NCBI RefSeq assembly: GCF_030504985.1 | Contig: NZ_JASERU010000003.1 | Coordinates: 62,001-126,000, forward strand | DNA: 64,000 bases | DNA from: Fulvimonas sp. R45 | GTDB taxonomy: Bacteria > Pseudomonadota > Gammaproteobacteria > Xanthomonadales > Rhodanobacteraceae | Direction of reading: 5' to 3' | Shown: piece by piece, positions 44,806 through 51,429 of the stretch | Layout of the letters: each line of letters starts with the position of its first letter | Numbering within the stretch: position 1 is the first letter of the stretch | Notes under the pieces: generated by a model | What the model was told of the DNA's origin: nothing | Database searches by the model: none | The model's input: the letters and a program-made list of their open reading frames with translations, nothing else | Program-made: the position numbers and the translations under genes

Positions 44806-45417
44806 CTACGCATTGAGATAACCCAGCATCGCGCCCAGCAACCTTCGCTCAAGGCGCGCAGTGTCCGACTCACCCCGCGCGCCGGCATCGTCGACCAGCA
44901 GGCGCACCATCGCAGCGAGATGGTCGGTGGCAACTTCCGGATCCGGCTGCTGTGGCAGATCCGGGCGATCCAGCGTGGCGCGCAGCAGCTCGCGATAGTT
45001 GCTGGCCTTTTTCACCTCGCGCTCCGCTTCGGGCCGCGCCTCTTCCACGTCAAGCAGCCGTGCCAGTTCCGGGCGCTCAAACTGGTGGCGAACGGCCGCC
45101 CCCACCAGGTGCACCAGTGCCGCGCAGCCATCATGCGCATCCAGCGCCGCGGCGGCGTCTTGGCCAAAGCGCTCCTTTTCGCGCCGCATCAGCGCGATTA
45201 CCAACGCGTCCTTGCCCGGAAAATACTGGTAGAGCGAACCAATGCTCACGCCCGCCCGTTCGGCCACGGCGTTGGTGTTGAAGGCCCCTATCCCATGCTG
45301 CTCGATGACCTGCGCCGCCGCCTCGAGGATGCAGGCATACGTCTCGACCGCGCGCGACTGCACGGGCTTCTTGCGCGGACGCAGCGACGGCGGTGAACCT
45401 GAACCACTCATGGCCAT
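44806..45417 (-). CDS. TetR family transcriptional regulator
   Basis: A 203-residue regulator. The HTH is near residues 20-65 (SRAVETYACILEAAAQVIEQ, HGIGAFNTNAVAERAGVSIG, SLYQYFPGKDALVIAL). The C-terminal ligand-binding part is helical (CAALVHLVGAAVRHQFERPE; DHLAAMVRLLVDDAG). No divergent effector gene is next to it, as a transposase with its repeats lies on the other side, which may have separated it from its target. Confidence 0.9.
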   Translation of the reverse strand: MAMSGSGSPPSLRPRKKPVQSRAVETYACILEAAAQVIEQHGIGAFNTNAVAERAGVSIGSLYQYFPGKDALVIALMRREKERFGQDAAAALDAHDGCAALVHLVGAAVRHQFERPELARLLDVEEARPEAEREVKKASNYRELLRATLDRPDLPQQPDPEVATDHLAAMVRLLVDDAGARGESDTARLERRLLGAMLGYLNA

Positions 45418-45446
45418 GAAATTCTACGATCGAAGCGGGTCCCTAA

Positions 45447-45463
45447 TGGGGTCAGGTTCACTT
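45447..45463 (-). repeat. RAYT-linked REP-like repeat, inverted copy
   Basis: The reverse complement of AAGTGAACCTGACCCC(A/G)TT, upstream of the RAYT gene. Other copies are at 46249-46267, 46292-46310, 48133-48151 (variant, inverted), 48165-48183 and 48224-48242. Confidence 0.85.
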
Positions 45464-45549
45464 CCCGACAAAGCTGGGCGCCGTATGCCTACACCGTCCC
45501 GAGCCACGGCACGCTCCCGCAGCCCTGACTATGCCGCGATGCTAAAAGC

Positions 45550-46254
45550 ATGGCCAGACTCCCACGACTCGACCTACCCGGTATCCCGCAGCACATTGTC
45601 CAGCGCGGCAACAACCGCCTGCCCTGCTTCCTGGATGACGCCGACCGGCGCCGCTACCTGCACCTGCTGCGCGAAGCACTGCTCGACACGCATTGCGCGC
45701 TGCATGGCTACGTACTGATGGACAACCACGTCCATCTGCTGGCCACGCCTCCCGAAGCAGGCGCCATCGCGCGCCTGATGCAAAAACTGGGGCGCAGCTA
45801 CGTCGGCCAGTTCAACGCCCGTCACCGGCGCACCGGCACCTTGTGGGAAGGCCGCTACAAGGCCTGCCTGGTCGACGGCGAACGCTACGCGCTGCAATGC
45901 CTGCGCTATATCGACCTCAACCCGGTCCGGGCCCGCATGACCGACGATCCCCTCGCCTATGCGTGGTCAAGCTGCGCCAGCCACTGCGGTCAACGGGAAG
46001 ACGCGCTGCTCACGCCCCACCCGGCGTACACCGCTCTCGCCGCCACGGCGCCGGATCGCGCCAAGGCCTACCACCGCCTCGTGCATGAAGCCTTGGCCGA
46101 CGACGACCTCGCCGCCATCCGCGCCTACCTCCAGCAACAGCGCGCCTTGGGCCACGACGATTTCCACGCCATGGTCGAAGCCAAGACCCGACGCTTCGCC
46201 GGCATTCGGCCTGCGCATCGACCGCCCCGCAACACACAAACGTGCAGAAAGTGA
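45550..46254 (+). CDS. REP-associated tyrosine transposase (RAYT, Y1_Tnp/IS200-like)
   Basis: A 234-residue HUH-type single-strand nuclease that mobilises REP sequences in related bacteria. The N-terminus LPRLDLPGIPQHIVQRGNN is typical of RAYTs. The HUH motif is H60-V-H62 in MDNHVHLLATP, and the catalytic Tyr is probably Tyr84 in GRSYVGQFN. GTLWEGRYKACLVDGERY and CLRYIDLNPVRARM are family hallmarks. Its stop codon lies inside a REP-like repeat (46249-46267), and a 67-bp exact copy of its interior sits at 46329-46395. Confidence 0.93.
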   Translation: MARLPRLDLPGIPQHIVQRGNNRLPCFLDDADRRRYLHLLREALLDTHCALHGYVLMDNHVHLLATPPEAGAIARLMQKLGRSYVGQFNARHRRTGTLWEGRYKACLVDGERYALQCLRYIDLNPVRARMTDDPLAYAWSSCASHCGQREDALLTPHPAYTALAATAPDRAKAYHRLVHEALADDDLAAIRAYLQQQRALGHDDFHAMVEAKTRRFAGIRPAHRPPRNTQTCRK

Positions 46255-46310
46255 ACCTGACCCCGTTCTTGCCTCAGCACTCGTAAGTGGTAAGTGAACC
46301 TGACCCCGTT
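46249..46310 (+). repeat. Two direct REP-like copies behind the RAYT gene
   Basis: AAGTGAACCTGACCCCGTT occurs at 46249-46267 and again at 46292-46310. The first copy contains the RAYT stop codon (46252-46254). Confidence 0.85.
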
Positions 46311-46328
46311 TTGGACGGACCCCGTTTT

Positions 46329-46395
46329 GAACGCTACGCGCTGCAATGCCTGCGCTATATCGACCTCAACCCGGTCCGGGCCCGCATGACCGACG
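46329..46395 (+). repeat. 67-bp exact duplicate of RAYT internal sequence
   Basis: Identical to 45880-45946 of the RAYT gene (from GAACGCTACGCG to CATGACCGACG). It carries no start and lies between REP-like units. Confidence 0.9.
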
Positions 46396-46424
46396 GTCAA
46401 GCGTTGTCCCTGACACCTTTTCGT
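46396..46424. repeat. Second REP-like repeat type, copy 1
   Basis: GTCAAGCGTTGTCCCTGACA followed by CCTTTTCG. GTCA...TGAC arms can pair. The same unit is at 47859-47903. Confidence 0.7.
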
Positions 46425-46428
46425 AGCC

Positions 46429-47703
46429 CTAACTCGGATCTTGGTTTTTCATTCCGCCTTTCTCAACTGACGCGTACGCAGAAACAGCTCGAATAGCTTC
46501 CTCAGTTGCACCATCTGCGCACGACACACTCAAGCAGTATTCCAAGTTTCGGCCATCACGGAACAGACGATACATCAAGGCATGTATGAACGATTGCGTT
46601 GCGGCCCGGACCTGACTGAAATCTAAAACCACTAAGTCACCCCGCTCTAACGCCGGAAGAATTTGCTGATCTCGCACTAAGGCGGCGGCCTCAACGTCTT
46701 CCTCAAATGATTTTACGTTTACAGTCAATAGTCCATCTAGATCCATCTTTTCGTCTACAAAATCAACCGCAAGCTCAGATCGATCCTTTCTCACCTGTGC
46801 GGCTATATCTCTACACAGCGATAATAGTGCACCAAACTCCCCTATTGCATTTTTTCTCAATTGCAGGAGCGCAAAGGTTCCACGCCAACCTAAAGTTGAA
46901 GATTGGATATACTTTTTTTTCTGTGTACCATCCTGCTCACCCCAAACATCCGCAAGCATGCTACCTGAACCCAGAAAGAATCCACCATACGCACGCGATG
47001 CAATCTCGCGAATGAAAAACAAACCTAGCCCTGCGTTGTCCTTCATGGACTGGTACATTCCCTCGTGAAAGGTACCGGAAACATGAGGCTGCATGGCAAA
47101 CCTCACCGCCTTTTGATCCGAGTTTATTTCGGGATAAGAATCCCGCAATGCTGCCCTCACACCACGGCCGATATCTATGACCACCACGTCTACTAGGCCG
47201 CTTTTGGGAAAATAAACCGCGCAAACCAAGCCACCGATCCGACTGTTAGCGTGCTGAACGACGTTCCTTAAAAGCTCCACCAAAGAATATTTAAGAGCGT
47301 CCTCTACCTCTTCATCACCGATCTCGAGCATTGCAATTATTGCATTTGCAATAGTCGGAATCTGCTTACTCTCAGTTATGCGAGTAAGCGGGAAAATCCG
47401 TTGACTATCAACTGCGGCGACCTCGTCTTCAATACCAAAAAGCTTCGTGAAGCCTACCTTAGTTAGGAAGCGACCAACATATGAACCCTTGTCGTATTCC
47501 AACTGAACTTCCTTTCCTCGCACCTCCTTCAACCAGAGCGCGTATGCACCAAATAACCCGGCCGCCCAAGGTGCTATGTGTGTCCCGCGCTCAACGTTAA
47601 AGACAACCGGGCTTTCCGGGTCGTCATACCAATTCCAACCCCTGAAGAATCCCTCAAGATCTTTATCGCCAAGAGAACCCGGAATTTTAATGGGACGAGT
47701 CAT
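46429..47703 (-). CDS. STAS-like / HATPase (GHKL) / STAS-like (DUF4325) three-part regulator
   Basis: A 424-residue soluble protein. The middle (about 110-290) is a GHKL ATPase: N box VELLRNVVQHANS, G1-like VVVIDIGRGVRA, G2-like NAGLGLFFIREIASRAYGG. The end (about 340-400) is a DUF4325/STAS-like fold (GDLVVLDFSQVRAATQSFIH, ALMYRLFRDGRNLEY). The first ~90 residues also look STAS-like (PVVFNVERGTHIAP, FGAYALWLKEVRGKEVQLEY). No His-kinase phosphoacceptor is present. This is anti-sigma and anti-anti-sigma partner-switch machinery in one chain. It is AT-richer than its surroundings and lies in the island with the methyltransferase and DGQHR genes, 543 bp downstream of them on the same strand. Confidence 0.8.
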   Translation of the reverse strand: MTRPIKIPGSLGDKDLEGFFRGWNWYDDPESPVVFNVERGTHIAPWAAGLFGAYALWLKEVRGKEVQLEYDKGSYVGRFLTKVGFTKLFGIEDEVAAVDSQRIFPLTRITESKQIPTIANAIIAMLEIGDEEVEDALKYSLVELLRNVVQHANSRIGGLVCAVYFPKSGLVDVVVIDIGRGVRAALRDSYPEINSDQKAVRFAMQPHVSGTFHEGMYQSMKDNAGLGLFFIREIASRAYGGFFLGSGSMLADVWGEQDGTQKKKYIQSSTLGWRGTFALLQLRKNAIGEFGALLSLCRDIAAQVRKDRSELAVDFVDEKMDLDGLLTVNVKSFEEDVEAAALVRDQQILPALERGDLVVLDFSQVRAATQSFIHALMYRLFRDGRNLEYCLSVSCADGATEEAIRAVSAYASVEKGGMKNQDPS

Positions 47704-47858
47704 ATACCATTTCCTTACGGAAAGCCAAATTGATTTTTTCCATTCGCCCCCCCCTTATGCCGAAAGCGAAGTTGGCGAGCCATGTCCACAGCATCGCCGC
47801 CCTGCCAGCGCGCAGCTATCGACCCAAGCAGTGCCTCCGCATCATCCCCAATCCCCCG

Positions 47859-47903
47859 TCAGGCATTGTCCCTGACACCTTTTTCGCTGACACCTTTTCG
47901 TAG
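47859..47903. repeat. Second REP-like repeat type, copy 2 (with partial tandem unit)
   Basis: GTCAGGCATTGTCCCTGACA then CCTTTTTCGCTGACACCTTT, i.e. the unit of 46396-46424 with its right half repeated. GTCAGG and CCTGAC can pair. Confidence 0.7.
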
Positions 47904-48132
47904 GCAGCGAAGTGGCCACCTATTCAGAGCCAATACGATATGATCTTTTCCGATCACATGCATTCCTTAAGTGACTATCGGCGCGGTCATCTGATGTATC
48001 TTTTGTTCTAAATCATCCTTCATTAGCGGAGTGATTGAAGGCATGAGGATGACGAGGCAAATCAGCTTTCTCTCTTGTTTAAGTGAGCACGGCTTTTACC
48101 CCTCCCTCCTGAGCCGGAATCTGAGCCACCAG

Positions 48133-48183
48133 AACGGGGGCAGATTCACTTCCACACACTGGATAAGTGAACCTGACCCCGTT
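48133..48183. repeat. REP-like pair in inverted orientation
   Basis: An inverted variant (AAGTGAATCTGCCCCCGTT on the - strand, 48133-48151) faces a direct copy (AAGTGAACCTGACCCCGTT, 48165-48183), forming a hairpin-capable pair of the kind RAYTs act on. Confidence 0.8.
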
Positions 48184-48223
48184 CTTCTCGCGGCCGGCGC
48201 AAACCCTCAACGCGTCAGCACGG

Positions 48224-48242
48224 AAGTGAACCTGACCCCGTT
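48224..48242 (+). repeat. REP-like repeat next to the methyltransferase stop
   Basis: AAGTGAACCTGACCCCGTT, the same unit as behind the RAYT gene, ending 4 bp from the end of the methyltransferase gene and marking the edge of the two-gene cassette. Confidence 0.85.
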
Positions 48243-48246
48243 TTGC

Positions 48247-49053
48247 CTAGAATTGAACAAGCACTTCAGATGTTACCTTTCTCCGCGCCGATTCTGACGC
48301 CATAACACTATGACGCCAGAGCGTATTGATGCTACATCCATTATAAAGCTCCCTTATAGATGGATGATCTGCGTTACTAACAATGACCCTTGCCCCCCTT
48401 CTAGCAGCTCGAGCCAGACTGCACTGCAATCGCTCCTGATCCGCCCAAGAAAATAAATTTTCGTTATATTTGACGAACCCATTGTTATTATGTTTTACAG
48501 TATACGGAGGATCTGCAAAAATAAAATCACCAACGCCGCACCGATCAATTACTTTCTCGAAATCTTCTGCAACAAGCTCAACCCGGGCCAGCCGATCCGC
48601 TATGGCCCCAAAGTCATCAGTATCTAGAATCACCGACGTTTTTGTGCCAAGTGGGACATTGAACTCACCTCTACAGTTGACTCGATAAAGCCCATTAAAG
48701 CAAGTCCGGTTCAAATATATAAACCTGGCTGCACGAGCAAAACCGTCCTTCGGGATGCTACTCCTGACTTTATAGTAGTATTCAGGCGAATGATGCTTGT
48801 GGTGACGACCGAGAGCTCGTTTTACAGCTTGCCAATTATCACGAATCGATCTATACGTTTCCACCAAATCGATATTGAGGTCACTAAGCAGCGCGGACTC
48901 CGGTTGAATGGAAAAGAACACAGCCCCACTCCCCAGAAACGGTTCAACGTATCGTCGAATCCCTTTCATATTAAAAAATGAAACGTAATCGCGTGCCAAC
49001 CAGCGCTTACCACCGGCCCATTTTAAAAATGGGGTCAGATCTTTATTAGGCAT
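48247..49053 (-). CDS. Dam-class DNA N6-adenine methyltransferase
   Basis: A 268-residue alpha-class (D12/Dam family) adenine methyltransferase. Order of motifs: FLKWAGGKRWL near the N-terminus, the SAM motif VEPFLGSGAVFF, SDLNIDLVETYRSIRD, the family segment RTCFNGLYRVNCRGEFNVPLG, and the catalytic DPPY at about residue 181 (FADPPYTVKHNNNGFVKYNE). The ATG at 49053 lies inside the end of the DGQHR gene (8-bp overlap), so the two are coupled. Target specificity cannot be read safely from sequence; GATC is one possibility for this class. AT-rich, unlike the host core. Probably the modification half of a defence cassette. Confidence 0.9.
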   Translation of the reverse strand: MPNKDLTPFLKWAGGKRWLARDYVSFFNMKGIRRYVEPFLGSGAVFFSIQPESALLSDLNIDLVETYRSIRDNWQAVKRALGRHHKHHSPEYYYKVRSSIPKDGFARAARFIYLNRTCFNGLYRVNCRGEFNVPLGTKTSVILDTDDFGAIADRLARVELVAEDFEKVIDRCGVGDFIFADPPYTVKHNNNGFVKYNENLFSWADQERLQCSLARAARRGARVIVSNADHPSIRELYNGCSINTLWRHSVMASESARRKVTSEVLVQF

Positions 49054-51382
49054 TTTCGACTCGCTGAATGCCATCGTAATCGTACTCATTAATTCTGCGC
49101 TCAAGCGTTTCAGAGACCTCATCCAAAAGTGAAAAATCCTCACTCTTATAATTCCTCTGCTCAGATGCGTGAGCTGGAATCCTCCTCAGTTCATTCACTC
49201 GCTCCATCCACTCCAGATTCTTTGCTTGCCCTTTTGTTCCATTTATGGGAATATCCATAACCGACTTAAACAAGGGCCAACGATCCTTGCTCTCAACGAT
49301 CTTTTTGAATTCAATAAAATCAAGGTATGTCTCTAACGGAAGCCCTTCGTCTGGACTATCTAACGACTTCGCGTATGCCTTAGTTTTAATTTCCTTATTA
49401 TTTATACCCTTTTCCCAATATGCTGAACGCTCCTCTCCATACATGCGCCGAAAAACGGTAAATATATGCTTTTGGACGAGAATATTTATTCGTTGAATCT
49501 GCTGATCAGCAGTCCTCCTGAGATCCTCTGACTGGGTTTTCTCCCAATCTTCATAACCTTCAGGCGCAAACGACGGAAAATCGCTTTTGACAAGGCGAGC
49601 AAAACGTAGCAAGAGCTCTCTTGGTCCACCGCTTCCAAAGGGAACAGTTAGCAACGAGTCCACTGTTGAGCCACCCGACTTCAAGTAGTTGAGTATCGGC
49701 TCAATCATCGGTATCAGAATTTCTTGGAATTTAACTTCAGACAGACCACGCAGTGATATCCGATGAGTCATCTCAACAAACTTGGCCAATTCACCCAAAA
49801 GTAGAGTGAGCGCTTGAACTGATTCATTGGTGCATAAACGCCCTGGCCTACCGCTTTCCCAACGCGAAAAATCAGCTTCTGCAATTTGCCGGAAATACCA
49901 ATTAAGAATTTTCTGGCCGCGGAGAAGAGTAGCGTTATCGGTAGCGCCACATAGAGGCCCCAAATCGTAATTTGAACGCAATACAATTTGACCCAAGAGA
50001 CCAGATCTCTTCAGGCCAATTTTCACTTGTGGGACCGTTAGACAAGCACTCTGCGATACTCGTATACCCTCCGCAGAAAATCTACCATAAAATGGACTAG
50101 ACAGATCGCGACTTAAGCTATGAATCAGTCGTGCAGCTATTGCACCAATCCGTTCGGCTGGATTATCAGAACCCCATTTCAGCTGGCCCTCAAGATCGTC
50201 AAGCAAATTTTTAGGCACAGACTTCTGTTCGTGATTTATCGTCACAAACATATTGGCCTCTTCATTTTTTGAGATGCCATCAAATGCGACGACTACTAGC
50301 TTCTGATCGAGAAATGAATCCTCTAGACCCGCATATCCATATAACCGGTGCTGCCCATCAATTATCCAAGCAGATTTATAAGACGCAGGCAAATAAAGGT
50401 GGCCAAAGTGCACATCAGTCAATACATCCTTTTGAAGGATATCAAAACGCGGAGGCTTAACAAAGTTGACAAGTAAATTATTAGGGAAGAAGCCACCTGC
50501 CTCGATGAATTTTCCTATTGACTTCAACCGTGCCTTCTGGACAAGCCGCTGATAAGTTGGATGACCTTCGGGATCATCCAGTGTTCTATGATTCACAAAT
50601 GCAATTTTTAAGAGGTGTCTAGGGGTAGTTACAAAGGAGTAAAAATATCTCCCACCGAGCTTACCTCTAGTTGCCGGCACCTTTGCCCCTGCGAGCTCTG
50701 GAATTGGCTGATCCTTTAAAAATTCAGCCAAAAACTGAAAACGAGCGGCCTTACCTAGATGATCAGCAAGCTGAGTGTAATAAGGCAGCTCGTTTTCCGT
50801 TATTCGACGAATATTATGTGCATCGGCCCGTGCGATATCTTCTTCAGACCAGATGATATTTTCAGTCACAAAAAACCAAAGGATCTTTGGCTTAAATTCG
50901 CGCCCATAAAACGATTTGATTGAACTCGCCATGGCGCCTTGCAGCGCACCGAATTCCTCTATGTCCTTCTGGAGACTTCGTCTGCGCAACCGCTCTGATG
51001 CCTTACATTCAGTAACGATCACAGTCTCATCATCTGAGGCGAAAACATCTATTTGTTTCTCCCCTTCGACGTCTCGGCGACTGAACTTTATTCGGAAGCG
51101 GCGCCCGCCACCGAGCTCCGAGTAGCCCATCTTATAGAGAAGAACCCACCAAATATTTTCGAGACGCTCATCGAGCTTGCGCTCTCTCCTAACTGTCACG
51201 ACAGTTTTGAGGCGCTTGTGCACAGACCAGCCTTCAGCCAGCGCGTTGTCCAACTCCTCTGGCTTCACACGGCGCTGGTCAAATTTTGGGTTTCTGCGCC
51301 GATATTCCTTATGAAGATCAGCCTCCTTGTCCAGCAGTGGCCACAAGAGTGCCTCTGACTTTTCTTCAGACCGCTTTTTCAT
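49046..51382 (-). CDS. PD-(D/E)XK-like region fused to a DGQHR (DndB-type) domain
   Basis: A 778-residue protein, start ATG at 51382 with GGGGAG upstream; a GTG directly before it is possible. Residues about 60-210 look like a restriction-endonuclease fold with QIDVFAS, then VIVTECKAS (ExK near residue 125) and KILWFFVTENIIWSEEDI. From about 235 a DGQHR domain follows, with the name-giving AWIIDGQHRLYGYAG at about 340 and NEEANMFVTINHEQKSVPK. The C-terminal 300 residues are helical; near the end VNELRRIPAHASEQ resembles a HEPN/Swt1-like element. DndB carries DGQHR as a regulator of phosphorothioate modification. Only 44 bp separate its start from the end of icmF. Function is inferred. Confidence 0.8.
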   Translation of the reverse strand: MKKRSEEKSEALLWPLLDKEADLHKEYRRRNPKFDQRRVKPEELDNALAEGWSVHKRLKTVVTVRRERKLDERLENIWWVLLYKMGYSELGGGRRFRIKFSRRDVEGEKQIDVFASDDETVIVTECKASERLRRRSLQKDIEEFGALQGAMASSIKSFYGREFKPKILWFFVTENIIWSEEDIARADAHNIRRITENELPYYTQLADHLGKAARFQFLAEFLKDQPIPELAGAKVPATRGKLGGRYFYSFVTTPRHLLKIAFVNHRTLDDPEGHPTYQRLVQKARLKSIGKFIEAGGFFPNNLLVNFVKPPRFDILQKDVLTDVHFGHLYLPASYKSAWIIDGQHRLYGYAGLEDSFLDQKLVVVAFDGISKNEEANMFVTINHEQKSVPKNLLDDLEGQLKWGSDNPAERIGAIAARLIHSLSRDLSSPFYGRFSAEGIRVSQSACLTVPQVKIGLKRSGLLGQIVLRSNYDLGPLCGATDNATLLRGQKILNWYFRQIAEADFSRWESGRPGRLCTNESVQALTLLLGELAKFVEMTHRISLRGLSEVKFQEILIPMIEPILNYLKSGGSTVDSLLTVPFGSGGPRELLLRFARLVKSDFPSFAPEGYEDWEKTQSEDLRRTADQQIQRINILVQKHIFTVFRRMYGEERSAYWEKGINNKEIKTKAYAKSLDSPDEGLPLETYLDFIEFKKIVESKDRWPLFKSVMDIPINGTKGQAKNLEWMERVNELRRIPAHASEQRNYKSEDFSLLDEVSETLERRINEYDYDGIQRVENA

Positions 51383-51429
51383 CACGCTCCCCTGTCATCC
51401 ATTAACGTACGAGGCTCCCACCTATACTG

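Larger units (their letters stand above)
47704..48246. other. Island spacer with REP-like units, no gene
   Basis: 543 bp between the HATPase gene and the methyltransferase gene. 47744-47860 is GC-richer than the genes around it and looks like core-type or repeat-borne DNA, with no gene seen. 47904-48130 is AT-rich and probably holds the HATPase promoter only in its left part. The right end is packed with REP-like copies, the last ending 4 bp before the methyltransferase stop. Confidence 0.55.
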
